Shown here: positions 37,130 to 46,791 of the stretch, piece by piece
How positions within the stretch are numbered: the stretch's first letter is position 1
How the letters are laid out: every line of letters starts with the position of its first letter
Assembly (NCBI GenBank): GCA_938743325.2
Contig: OW568884.1
Location: forward strand, 248,001 to 312,000
Origin: Pycnococcus provasolii
Taxonomy: Eukaryota; Chlorophyta; Pseudoscourfieldiophyceae; Pseudoscourfieldiales; Pycnococcaceae
DNA: 64,000 bases
Direction: 5' to 3'
The notes under the pieces: model-generated
Seen by the model: the letters and a program-made list of their open reading frames with translations, nothing else
What the model was told of the DNA's origin: nothing
Database searches by the model: none
Position numbers and translations under genes: made by a program

Positions 37130-40025
37130 ATGGAGTTTGCCATGGAGACTAGCGAGGAGATACGCCAGGCGCGCAAACGCCTCTTCAGCTCATTCCTAGA
37201 ACAGGACCATGGACACGGACTCTACGCCGAGAAAGTACGCACAATGGTGGAGAGCCAAAAAACGCGACTTCTCGTTGACCTCGCGGACTTTCGCGCGTTC
37301 GACGGGGACACGGCGAAACGGTAAGTTTGCTTTTTGTGTTTCACTCTGGAGTGATGATGATGGGACGTGGTTTGTGGTTTTTTATGTGTGCATACATCGT
37401 CAACTGGTGGTGCTTCTGTCATTTCTATACCTTCATTTCTTCTTGCTTTTATATACCTCTATCTGCATCCTCCGCATGAAGAAGAAGAAAGCTGCCTAGC
37501 TCACAATTGTACTCACACGTGTTTTTCTCGTCTTACACACACCGCACACACAATCAACAATCAACAACAACAACAATAACAATAATAATAGTCTGATGAA
37601 GAACCCCATCGAGTACATGCCCGCGTTTGAGGATGCGCTCGACGAGTACATTCGTCAGGAGCACCCCAAGTTCCTTACGCCGAAGATGAACGTCGCCGTC
37701 GGCTTCACAGGATCGTTCGGATTCCACCGCGTGTCACCACGCGAGCTGCTCAGCGGGTACCTCGCCACCCTCGTTCAGGTGGATGGCATCGTCACCAAAA
37801 CGACGCTCGTTCGGCCAAAGGTGTCGCGATCCGTGCACTACTGCGAAAAGACGGGTGAGGTGATCACGCGCGAGTACCGCGACGTCACGTCGAACACAGG
37901 ACCGCCGACGGGTGCCAGCTACCCCACGCGCGACGACAAGGGGAACCCGCTCACGACCGAGTACGGGCACTGCAAGTACGTTGACCACCAGGTGGTGGTC
38001 ATCCAGGAAACGCCGGAGAACGCGCCTGCGGGACAGCTGCCACGCTCCGTCGACGTGATCCTCGAGGGCGACCTCGTCGACAGCTGCAAGCCAGGTGACC
38101 GTGTCGCCATCAGCGGCATCTACAAGGCGGTGCCATCCAAGGCTGGTGCGCCCACCACGGGTGTCTTCCGCACCGTCGTCGTGGGTAACCACGTCGCGGC
38201 GAAGACGATGGACATCGCGGACATGCCACTCAGCCCCGTTGACATCCGCCGCGTCAACGAACTGCGTCACATGCACCACGCGGAGCGATTCACCGTGCTC
38301 GCGAACTCGATCGCGCCGTCCATCTACGGCCACAGCGTCGTCAAGAAGGCGATCTTGCTCATGCTTCTCGGAGGATGCGAGAAGAACCTGCAGAACGGCA
38401 CGCACCTGCGTGGCGACATCAACCTCCTCCTCGTGGGAGATCCTGGTGTGGCAAAGAGTCAGATGCTGCGCGCGACAATGAAGGTGGCGCCGCTGTCCGT
38501 GTCCACCACCGGACGTGGCTCGTCCGGCGTCGGACTCACGGCGGCTGTCACAACGGACCAGACTACGGGAGAGCGACGCCTTGAGGCTGGCGCGATGGTG
38601 CTCGCTGACCGCGGCGTCGTGTGCATCGACGAGTTCGACAAGATGGGCGACATCGACCGCGTTACGATCCACGAGGCGATGGAGCAGCAGACGGTGACAA
38701 TCGCGAAGGCTGGCATCCACTGCTCGCTCAACGCGCGCTGCTCGGTGTTCGCCGCCGCTAACCCTATCTACGGAACGTACGACCACAGCATGTCCATCGC
38801 GCGCAACATCGCGCTGCCAGACTCGCTGCTCAGTCGCTTCGACCTCGTGTTCGTGCTGCTCGACAAGATGAGTGCGAAGCAGGATCGCGGTGTCGCGCGG
38901 CACGTGCTTCAGGTGCACCGCTACCGCCACCCCAGCGACGACGGCATGACACCGCTCGACCCGCTGACGGGCGTTCCGCTCGGCACGCGAGCGCGTCTCG
39001 ACAACGGCCCGGTGACCGCGGGCGAGGGCGCCGCTCTCGCGGATGCCGCGATTGTTGGCGAGGACGAGGAGGACGAGCGGGCGAACGCCACGAACGGAAT
39101 GTACCTGAAATTTTCGGAGGTGGCGGCGACGGCTCAGGGGCACCGCGGCACGCAGATGGACGAGGACGACGACGAGGACGACGAGGAGGACGACGAGGAC
39201 CCTCTCGCGGACGACGAGGCTGTTTTCGAGAACGCTGCCGCCGCGCGCGCCGCGGCACGCCGCCACGGCGAGCCAAGCCCGCTGCTGACGACGCACATGG
39301 TGCGCAAGTACCTGCAGTACGCGCGCATTCGATATCCCAGCCCAACGATGACGACGGAGGCTGGCAACACGATTGCCGCCAGGTACACGGAGATGCGCGC
39401 GAGCAGCGACGAGAAGGTGCTTCCGGTGACTGCGCGTACGCTCGAGACGATGATTCGCCTCAGCACGGCGCACGCGCGTCTTCGCCTTTCCCAAAATGTG
39501 GAGCAGGTTGACGTTTCGCGTGCGCTCGCGGTTCTGGAGTACGCGATTTTCGCGCGTGAGCGCCACAACGCGGCGAAGCAGATGAAGCGCCTGAAGCGCA
39601 AGCGCGGTGCCTCTGGCCCTGCGGAGGAGGAGGAGGAGGCGGAGGAGAATGGTGATGGTGCAGGTGCGGCGGCGGCGGCGCCAGATGTGGCTGCTGCCGA
39701 TGCGGCAGCTGGTGCTGCGCCTGGCGCACCTCCGGTGACGCAGGATGAGGTTGCGGATTCGGAATTGGCAGAGGATGTGGAATTCCAGTCCACGGTTCGT
39801 CGCGTACTGCTGAACCTGTTTGAGTCTGCGGAGGAAGATGCCGTGTCGTTGGCGGAGGTTGCAGAGGCGATGCCTGGCGCGTGCGCGGATGAGAGCGTGC
39901 CTTATCGTGTGGGCGCGTTGGTTTCTGTCTTGAACACGATGCACGACGAGGAGAAGGTGTTCGTCGACCCGTACCCGCTCGTCGCGAGCGCCGAGGAGTT
40001 GAGCGGCACGGTGCGTATGGTTTAA
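37130..40025 (+). CDS. MCM3: DNA replication licensing factor MCM3 (one intron)
   Basis: This is a subunit of the MCM2-7 replicative helicase. Exon 1 is 37130-37320, a GTAAGT...AATAATAG intron spans 37321-37591, and exon 2 is 37592-40025, giving 874 residues. The splice restores TAKR-LMKNPIEYMPAFEDAL, matching MCM3 RANRLLNNAFEEL. MCM3-specific stretches are VGFTGSFGFHRVSPREL, VRPKVSRSVHYC, APAGQLPRSVDVIL and GDRVAISGIYKA. The AAA+ core has Walker A GDPGVAKSQ (~345-353), Walker B VVCIDEFDKMGD (~406-417) and the arginine finger SRFDLVF (~477). As usual for MCM3 the N-terminal zinc cysteines are incomplete. An acidic run follows at about 520-535, and a KRLKRKRG basic patch near residue 668 could serve nuclear import. 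It is convergent with the RCC1 gene. Confidence 0.96.
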
Positions 40026-40251
40026 GAAACGGAACGGCTGACAGACAATACAATACGAGGTGAAAAGCTGGCATTCATTAGTAACAACTAAGCACCTTGT
40101 TTGATTGGACGATTCATTCATTCATACAGTAGATAGCCTACTTCTTAGACTAAGTAAGTACTTATGTGACTTATGTATGTGAGAGTGCGTGCGTGCTGTG
40201 AGTACCCAACCGTTGTTGTTTTTTTAGGCCGCGAATGTTACAACTCGAATG

Positions 40252-41250
40252 TTACACCTCTGGCGTCTTGAAAGGACCGTGCACGCCGTCGGGAGGTGCC
40301 TCGCCGTCGTCGTTGCATCCCCAGCACGCAACACTGCCGTCGCGTCGAAGTGCCACGGAAAAGTCCATACCCGCACCAATTGCGACAAAGTCGCCCTCGA
40401 CGCCGTCGGGAGGCGCCTCGCCGTGGTCGTTGCGTCCCCAGCACGCGACATTGCCGTTGCGTCGCAACGCGAGCGAGTGTCGACTGCCCGCTGCGATCGC
40501 GACAAAGTCGCCCTCGACGCCGTCGCGAGGCGCCTGGCCGTCGTCGTTAGAGCCCCAGCACGCGACGCTGCCGTTGCGTCGCAAAGCGATTGAGTGGAAG
40601 ACACCCGTGTTGATTGCGACAAAGTCACCCTCGACGCCGTCGGGAAGCGCCTCGCCGTAGTCGTTGCACCCCCAGCACGCAACACTGCCGTTGCGTCGCA
40701 ACGCGAGCGAGTGTAGACCACAGGCGGCGATTGCGACAAAGTCGCCGTCGACGCCGTCGGGAGGCGCCTGGCCACCGTCGTTCATTACCCAGTCGTCGTT
40801 CTTTCCCCAGCACGCGACATTGCCGTTCCGTCGGAGTGCTATCGAGTGTGCGTCACCCGCGGCGATCGCGACGAAGTCACCCTCGACGCCGTCGGGAGGT
40901 GCCTGGCCTTCGTCGTTGCGTCCCCAGCACGCGACACTGCCGTTGCGTCGCAACGCGAGCGAGTGTGCGGCACCCGCTGCGATCGCGACAAAGTTCCCAT
41001 CAACACCCTCGGGAGGCGCCTGGTCGAAATTGTTCATACCCCAGCACGCAACTCCCCCGTCGTGTCGCATCACCACGGCGTGACGGAATCCTATGCCGAG
41101 GCACGCACTTCGTCGCGTCGCTTCTTGCAATCGTCCTTGTTCGCGCACGAGTCTTCGTTCACGCTGCCACGGCACCCACACGGTGCGCATCACCTTGTAC
41201 GCGATCGACTCGGATTCTAATTCGGAGGAGGAGGGCAGAGTGCACGGCAT
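40252..41250 (-). CDS. RCC1-repeat seven-bladed propeller protein
   Basis: The 332-residue protein has seven near-identical ~40-residue repeats after a ~55-residue head (VMRTVWVPWQRERRL...). The repeat consensus is LALRRNGSVACWGxNDxGQA-PPDGVEGDFVAIAAGxxHS. One blade has a 6-residue insertion (KNDDWVMNDGGQ). This is the compact RCC1-like type (RCC1_2/BNR-like) found in many algae, not the Ran exchange factor itself, which has longer and more diverged blades. The partner and function are unknown. The repeats are also alike in DNA, so recent internal duplication or conversion is likely. The frame opens with GTG at 41277; ATG 41250 is preferred. Confidence 0.85.
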   Translation of the reverse strand: MPCTLPSSSELESESIAYKVMRTVWVPWQRERRLVREQGRLQEATRRSACLGIGFRHAVVMRHDGGVACWGMNNFDQAPPEGVDGNFVAIAAGAAHSLALRRNGSVACWGRNDEGQAPPDGVEGDFVAIAAGDAHSIALRRNGNVACWGKNDDWVMNDGGQAPPDGVDGDFVAIAACGLHSLALRRNGSVACWGCNDYGEALPDGVEGDFVAINTGVFHSIALRRNGSVACWGSNDDGQAPRDGVEGDFVAIAAGSRHSLALRRNGNVACWGRNDHGEAPPDGVEGDFVAIGAGMDFSVALRRDGSVACWGCNDDGEAPPDGVHGPFKTPEV

Positions 41251-42155
41251 TGTCCAGAGCTCGACAGAATGCGCCACCGAGAAATGATGAAATGACAGAT
41301 CCTTGTAATGAAGTGACAGCTGGGAGAGAAAACAACAACAGGCAGGGGAAACCCAACCAACCTAACCTTAAAGGTAATAAACCCGAATCCGAACGGGGTC
41401 CCACTTTCCCAAAACGAGTAGTTACATTGCCTGGGATTGGGGATCCGTCCGAGCACCAAGGCAGCTGCTGGGGGGTCCCCGGGGTCCCGAGGGTTTTCCC
41501 CCAGGCCTGCTTCGCCCCCCCGGCCTGCTTCGCCTTTTTGTTCGTCGCCTCGCCGCCACGAGTGTCCGTCATTCTCCACCATCTTTCCTTTCCGGCGAGT
41601 GAGTCTCCGGTGACCAGTCACTGGTGTGTGTGTGTGTGTGTGTGTGTGCACTTTCCAGACTGCACTGCACTGCTCTGCACTGCTGCTGCTGCTGTCGTTG
41701 TTTTGCTACAGGTGTACTGGTCTTTTAGGTTGATACCTAAAGATTGTGTTGGGATCTCTCGAGAGTAGAAGGCTTCATTCAGGCTTCTTCATCCCTTCAA
41801 GAATCTTCTTGCTCTTGAGGAGAGAGTTGTTTTTTCTTTTGCAATTCTCGAGAGCAGACATTTGTACTTGTTAACAGTGTGTACATACTTTTTTTTTAGT
41901 AACAGTTCTTAGGGACAGTCTCTTGTGTACCTTTTTACTACTTGAGTCTTGGTGAGGTGTCTTGGTGTGTTGTGCTACTTTCAACTTCTCATCAACAACC
42001 TACTTTTTCAACTATTCTTATTGTTAAAACCACACGTGTGTGTTGTGTGCATTCACGCACTTGTGCTTACTCTTTTGAAAGAAAGAAAAACAAACCCGCA
42101 GCGTTTCGTGTGTCAGCGACAAGAAAGAAAGAACTAGAAGAACTCAAAACTCAAC
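41251..42155. other. Divergent RCC1/RBBP6 intergenic region
   Basis: This 905-bp spacer has CCCGGGGTCCC-type GC clusters near 41470-41520, a (GT)n microsatellite at about 41624-41648 and CTCTCGAGAGTAG / TTCTCGAGAGCAG similar palindromic boxes at 41755 and 41847. It is probably promoter and long 5' UTR of the RBBP6 gene. I see no gene. Confidence 0.5.
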
Positions 42156-44174
42156 ATGAGCAGCGTTATCTTCTTCAAGTTCAAATCCGCCACCACTTTT
42201 GACCGAGTGAACTTTGACGGCTACTACATCTCCGTCGGCGAGCTGAAAAGCGCCATACAAAACAAAACCAACTTGTCCGGAGGTGCGAATGCTTCCAAGG
42301 TTCACCTCGACAGCGAACTCGTGCTCGCGGACTCACAGACGGGCGAAGAGTACACCGATGACGGATACCTGATTGGAAAGAACAGCCAGGTGACTGTCAG
42401 CCGAGTGTCCGTGTCCGCGCGCGTCATGGCACAGCAGGCACAGCACGCAGCCGCGCAGCAAGCAGCTTCCGCGCCTTCTGCGAAACAGAGTAAACCGCCA
42501 CCCTTGCCGGCGGTGGCGGATGACGACTTTGGCGAAGAGCTGTACGCGCCTGCACTCGAGGCGGCGAACGAGGAAGATGCGCTCAACTCGTTTCTTGACA
42601 ACCAGGCGAACGACTGGGAGAGGCAGACGACCGCGGGTGGACGCGGTAGAGGACGTGGCATGGGACCAGCTGGCGGACGTGGCGCGGGCCCAGCCGGCGG
42701 GCGAGGTGTCGGCGGTCCGACGTCGCACACGGGCGCTCCCCCGCCTGGTTACGTCTGCAAGCGGTGCAAGATACCCGGTCACTTCATCGAGAGATGCCCC
42801 ACGAACGGCGATCCGAACTACGACATCAAGAAGTCACGCATGCCCACAGGAATTCCTGCCAGCTTCCTCGTGCAGGTGAACGAAGGAGGGCTGAAGCTCG
42901 CAGATGGCACATCCGGAGCACTGGCGTCGAATGATCACGTCTTCGCGCGAGCGATGGGAGCTGTGGCGAAAGTCGAGAAGAAGCAAGAGATTCCAGACGA
43001 GTACAAGTGCCCCATCTGCTCTGAGCTGTACCGCGACGCGGTGATGATCCCGTGCTGCCAGATGACAGCCTGCGACACATGCCTGCGCGACAAGCTGATG
43101 CTCGTTGCGGACGACGAGGAGGCGCTGCCAACGTGCCCCTTCTGCGGCTCTACAGATCAGGACTGCGACTCGCTGCTACCAAATCTCATGCTTCGTAAGG
43201 CTGTTGACTCGTTCTGGCGACGCGGCAATGCACCCGAGAAGCAGGAGGTGAAGGCTCTCGAGGGTCCGACAGTCACGACCACGACGGGCAATGGCAGTGG
43301 GAGTGCGGGCGGCGTCGCGCCGCTGGCTCTGCCGAGTGGCATGTCCGGAGGTGCATCAGCAGGAGCCGACGGTGGTGATGGTGGTACCGCCGCCGCCGCT
43401 ACTGCTGCTGCTGCCGCTGCTGCCGGCACCGGTGCGACGAAAAGCGGCGGCACGGCTCCGGAGGTGAGCCAGAAGAGCGGTGGAAGTGGAGATGCTGCGA
43501 CTGGTGCCGGAAGTGGTGGTGATGGTGATGGGGAGGGTGGTGTGAAAGCGGTTGCCTCGGTGCCCGCGTTTCAGCAACAGGTGACACAGAAGCAGAAACC
43601 GAATCCCCCCACCACAGCCCCGCCTGAGCTGCCACCGCCGATGTCCTTTGACAATTTTCCTTTCCCAATACCAGCTTGGGACGACCCGATGGCGTACGCG
43701 CTCCTCGTGGATAGGCCGTTGCCCAAGTGGCAGTTCGAGCAGCTGCGCATGCAAGCCCTCCATGCACGTCAAATGTACAACAATCCTCCGTCGGAGAAGG
43801 ATCGCGGTCGAGATCGTGAGTACCGTGACCGCGATCGTGATTTCCGCGACGACCCTGACCGCGACAGGCGACGCAGCCGCAGCCGTTCGCCACGCCGACG
43901 TGACGATCCTCGCGAATTCCGTGACCGCGATCGTGATCGCAGACGACGCAGCCGCAGCCGCAGCCGATCCCCGGCGCGTCGGCGCGACGAACGCGATCGT
44001 GATCGCGATCGCGACCGTCGAGATCGAGATCGAGATCGCCCAAAGGTTGTGCAGGTGCAGGTGCCGCAGACTCGTGCCCCTGGGGGTGGAGGAGGTGGTG
44101 GTGGTGGTGGAGGTGGAGGTGGAGGTGGTGGTGGTGGTGGACGTCGACGAAGGCGTGGCGGTGCCAATCGTTAG
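42156..44174 (+). CDS. RBBP6/Mpe1-like DWNN-zinc knuckle-RING protein
   Basis: RBBP6/Mpe1 is a component of the cleavage and polyadenylation machinery with E3-ligase features. The 672-residue protein shows the full domain order: the ubiquitin-like DWNN domain at 1-78 (SSVIFFKFKSATTFDRVNFD, YYISVGELKSAI), a CCHC zinc knuckle CKRCKIPGHFIERC at 201-214, and a RING/U-box from about residue 285 (CPICSELYRDAVMIPCCQ, CDTCLRD, CPFCGS). A Gly/Ala-rich linker and FPFPIPAWDDPMAYALL follow. The C-terminus is an RD/RS-type arginine-rich stretch ending in poly-Gly and RRRRGG. The sequence is close to plant and animal RBBP6 but lacks the long p53/Rb-binding tail. SYF2, another pre-mRNA factor, is its convergent neighbour, 85 bp away. 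Confidence 0.93.
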   Translation: MSSVIFFKFKSATTFDRVNFDGYYISVGELKSAIQNKTNLSGGANASKVHLDSELVLADSQTGEEYTDDGYLIGKNSQVTVSRVSVSARVMAQQAQHAAAQQAASAPSAKQSKPPPLPAVADDDFGEELYAPALEAANEEDALNSFLDNQANDWERQTTAGGRGRGRGMGPAGGRGAGPAGGRGVGGPTSHTGAPPPGYVCKRCKIPGHFIERCPTNGDPNYDIKKSRMPTGIPASFLVQVNEGGLKLADGTSGALASNDHVFARAMGAVAKVEKKQEIPDEYKCPICSELYRDAVMIPCCQMTACDTCLRDKLMLVADDEEALPTCPFCGSTDQDCDSLLPNLMLRKAVDSFWRRGNAPEKQEVKALEGPTVTTTTGNGSGSAGGVAPLALPSGMSGGASAGADGGDGGTAAAATAAAAAAAGTGATKSGGTAPEVSQKSGGSGDAATGAGSGGDGDGEGGVKAVASVPAFQQQVTQKQKPNPPTTAPPELPPPMSFDNFPFPIPAWDDPMAYALLVDRPLPKWQFEQLRMQALHARQMYNNPPSEKDRGRDREYRDRDRDFRDDPDRDRRRSRSRSPRRRDDPREFRDRDRDRRRRSRSRSRSPARRRDERDRDRDRDRRDRDRDRPKVVQVQVPQTRAPGGGGGGGGGGGGGGGGGGGGRRRRRGGANR

Positions 44175-44259
44175 TCATTGGAGATTGCGATTGTTTTTTT
44201 GTGTAAAAAAGACGCTCAACAAATATTACAAGATAAAAAAGGACTTGACGGATATAGTT

Positions 44260-44925
44260 CTAGTCTGGTAACGCAGTGCCTCGTTCCAAGTTCGCTTTGA
44301 TTTCGAGAGTCGCTCCTCCCATTGCTTTTTCCACCCGTCGGTTGAAGTAGTCGTTGCTTGTGTTGACTGCGTCCACTTCATCTGTCGTAACTCTTCGTGA
44401 CCTTTTAATGGCCGCCGCCCTACTCTTAGCGCGGTGCTCCTCCAACTCGTTCACCATGCGGTCGACCAGGTTTTCAGGTACGCCGTGCGCAGGCGTCTTC
44501 TTTTTGACGTCGGGTTCGTTGACGCGACCATCGCCATCGTCGTCGCTGCCGTCAGCCGCCACGACGCCACTTTTGTGTATGCGCCTCTTCAGAGAGAGAT
44601 AGAAGTCCCTGTCGTTCTGCAGTCCACTGTTTGCGTTGGACACTTTTTTTCTTTTTCGAGACGCCTGCGCTTCGTCCTGCTCCGCGGTGACCACTAGTGT
44701 CTCCGGCTTTAGGACAGCGGACGGGTCCACGAGACGCGACGCCAGGATCGAAGACGCCTTGCTCGCCTTGTCGCCATCCATCTTTCTATTTTTCTCGTCG
44801 TCGTTGGCGTTTTCGCTCTGCCTCATCCTCCTGGCCTCCGCAACGACTTCGACGCGGTTGTGCTGCCTCGACTCCGCGAGCTTGCCCTGGAGCGCGTCTA
44901 AGAGCGCGAGGCGGCGCGACGACAT
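44260..44925 (-). CDS. SYF2: Pre-mRNA-splicing factor SYF2
   Basis: SYF2 is a small NineTeen-complex/spliceosome-associated protein. The 222-residue product ends in the diagnostic block VTTDEVDAVNTSNDYFNRRV, EKAMGGATLEIKANLERGTA, LPD, which matches the invariant '[32 protein letters not shown]' end of SYF2. NLVDRMVNELEEHRAKSRAA aligns to the 'IDKMVKELKDRDEKR' helix. The N-terminal MSSRRLALLDALQGKLAESR is a helical segment as in the family. The protein is slightly shorter than human SYF2 (243 aa) because the middle region is reduced. The start ATG at 44925 is clear. Confidence 0.92.
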   Translation of the reverse strand: MSSRRLALLDALQGKLAESRQHNRVEVVAEARRMRQSENANDDEKNRKMDGDKASKASSILASRLVDPSAVLKPETLVVTAEQDEAQASRKRKKVSNANSGLQNDRDFYLSLKRRIHKSGVVAADGSDDDGDGRVNEPDVKKKTPAHGVPENLVDRMVNELEEHRAKSRAAAIKRSRRVTTDEVDAVNTSNDYFNRRVEKAMGGATLEIKANLERGTALPD

Positions 44926-45256
44926 CGATCAGGCAGTTGCGGCAGAAAAACAGAAAAACAGAAAAAGAAAGAAAACGAAGAACCCCAAGTCCCCAACCCC
45001 TAAACATCCATCCAAAAAAGAAAAAAAACGAAACCCCGAATCGAATCGAAGAAAAAAAAATAAAAAAACATCCCCGTGAATCTGAAGGAGGATACCTCTT
45101 TCGGCGCAATCGGCTGCGTTTTGCTTTTGCAGTTTCACGGCGGCGGGCGGCGACCCCTTCCCTTCTCCCAGGCCAACCTCCATCCATCCCCTCCCTGCCT
45201 GCCTGCGCCTTGCCTCGCCAGCCGACACACCAACACTCGAATCACACTTCAGCTCG
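44926..45256. promoter_or_regulatory. Divergent SYF2/RPL6 promoter with ribosomal-protein motif
   Basis: It contains ATCCCCGTGAAT (45070-45081) and GAGGATACCTCTT (45088-45100), both also present upstream of RPSA. The left half is A-rich with short GAAAAAC-type repeats (44940-44985). Confidence 0.6.
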
Positions 45257-45865
45257 ATGGTGACAACGTCGCACAAGCGTGGCACGGGACTCGTGGGCGT
45301 GGGAAAGAAGCCCGCAGCAGTCAAGGCTGCAGCCGCAAAGGCGACCAAGCCGCCGCGCTTCTACGCGCCGGAGGATGTCCCCAAGCCCGTCTACAAAAAG
45401 AACACCGCGCGCCCGACGAAGCTCAGGTCGTCCATCGCGCCGGGAACCGTGCTCATCCTGCTCGCCGGAAGGTTCAAGGGGAAGCGCGTCGTCTTTCTCA
45501 AACAGCTCGAGTCGGGACTTCTGCTCGTCTCCGGGCCGTTCACGGTGAACGGCGTGCCGCTGAGGCGCGTCGCGCAGTCGTACGTGATCGCCACCTCCAC
45601 GAAGATCGACATCTCCAAGGTGTCGGTTGACGCCGGACTCAACGACGCCTTCTTCAAGGCGGCGGACAAGAAGGCGTCAAAGGAGTTCTTCGAGGGTGAT
45701 GCGGAGGTGACAAAGAAGGAGCTGCCCGCGGAGGTGAAGGCTGCGCAGAAAAAGGTTGACGATCAGCTCATGCCACTTGTGGAGAAGGTGAAGGACCTCA
45801 AGGGATATCTCGCCACGCGCTTCACGCTCTCCAAGGGTGTTTATCCGCACACGCTCAAATTCTGA
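45257..45865 (+). CDS. RPL6: 60S ribosomal protein L6 (eL6)
   Basis: This is a structural protein of the large ribosomal subunit. The 202-residue product has the eL6 blocks [80 protein letters not shown] and STKIDISKV, ending KAVDDQL-like [20 protein letters not shown] and [14 protein letters not shown]. The C-terminal YPH.LKF is the family hallmark. Length and start (ATG 45257) are normal, and no intron is present. Its promoter shares two motifs with RPSA. Confidence 0.97.
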   Translation: MVTTSHKRGTGLVGVGKKPAAVKAAAAKATKPPRFYAPEDVPKPVYKKNTARPTKLRSSIAPGTVLILLAGRFKGKRVVFLKQLESGLLLVSGPFTVNGVPLRRVAQSYVIATSTKIDISKVSVDAGLNDAFFKAADKKASKEFFEGDAEVTKKELPAEVKAAQKKVDDQLMPLVEKVKDLKGYLATRFTLSKGVYPHTLKF

Positions 45866-46020
45866 GCCGGCTCGACCGCATGATCGTGTCGCATGTAACG
45901 TGAAGGCTTGGAAAAACAAAACAAAAACAGAAAATATCAGAAAACATACCAAAATTACAACACGACAAGACGGTGCTTGCGTACTTCTTTTTTTTTTGTT
46001 GAGGGTGAGAACTTCTCTGC

Positions 46021-46488
46021 CTATCTATCTTGTAGAGCTTGTGCGGTAGCGTCAGCTGACGAAGTCAATCTCGGAAATTTGTCCGACTCTGAACCCGTGA
46101 GCGAGCTTGTCACGTCGCACGTTGCCAAAACCGTTCGCAAACCGCCTATGAGTTGTGCGAGAACCTCGTTTCCTTCGTCACGACGTCTTCTCAGCTCAGC
46201 GAGAGGTTCGTGCAGCTGTGAATCGTCCGCTTCCATGGGTTGTGCACCGCCATTCTCCCGCTTCTCGTCTCCCGTATTTGTCGCCAGGAAAGCTTCCAGC
46301 GCCTCGTAACTTGCGCGGTACTTCGCTTGCGCCTGCTCGACATCCGACTCCAACGCGGGTGTCGTGAGACCAGCGGCAGCGTCGGCGCTGTTTTCGTTGA
46401 GCGCGTCGCCGGCGCCGACGAGCGTGAGCAGGTGCGTGGCGGCGTGCTCGAGGCGGGTGAGCAGAGCCGCACCCGTCTCCGACGCCAT
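46021..46488 (-). CDS. Small helical protein, possibly a Mediator subunit
   Basis: The 155-residue protein is predicted helical throughout: LLTRLEHAATHLLTLVGAGD, ESDVEQAQAKYRASYEALEA and LHEPLAELRRRRDEGNEVLA. The pattern of an N-terminal 'xRLexaaxxxLxLxG' helix followed by a 'VxxxxxxYxxxxExLxxFL' helix recalls the small Mediator head subunit MED11, but the similarity is weak and this is inference only. An acidic MEADDSQ segment links the helices. ATG 46488 is clear. It is divergent from the fucosyltransferase-like gene and convergent with RPL6. Confidence 0.6.
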   Translation of the reverse strand: MASETGAALLTRLEHAATHLLTLVGAGDALNENSADAAAGLTTPALESDVEQAQAKYRASYEALEAFLATNTGDEKRENGGAQPMEADDSQLHEPLAELRRRRDEGNEVLAQLIGGLRTVLATCDVTSSLTGSESDKFPRLTSSADATAQALQDR

Positions 46489-46791
46489 GCTGTCTGGACA
46501 GAGAGCAGATGTGTTGCTGACTGAGGCCCAACCCCGGGTAACCCAAACCCAACCCCGAAACTGAGGAACGCCATGGGTTGATATGCCCTTGGGAACGCCA
46601 AGGGCATATCAACCCAGAGGTCAGTGGAGAAGAATTCGGAAGAAAACGAAAACAACGACAGGGTTAGGGTTAGGATTAGGGTTAGGGTTAGGTACTCTTG
46701 TTTTGGTCCTCTCCCTAGTCCCTACTCTCCCCATTATTACTGAACTGAACGTTACACCATTATTACGTGACGCGATAGATAGGCGTGCGCC
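46489..46791. promoter_or_regulatory. Divergent promoter with 19-bp hairpin and telo-boxes
   Basis: This 303-bp spacer carries the perfect 19-bp inverted repeat at 46574-46616 and GGGTTAGGGTTAGGATTAGGGTTAGGG-type repeats at about 46662-46692. Confidence 0.55.
46574..46616. repeat. Perfect 19-bp inverted repeat
   Basis: TGGGTTGATATGCCCTTGG (46574-46592) and CCAAGGGCATATCAACCCA (46598-46616) are exact reverse complements around a 5-nt loop GAACG. Confidence 0.95.

Noticed and set aside
37734-40121. 795-codon frame antisense to MCM3, and 658-codon frame antisense to the ABCG-like gene
   Set aside because: Long antisense frames are expected from strong third-position GC bias; the sense proteins have clear families.
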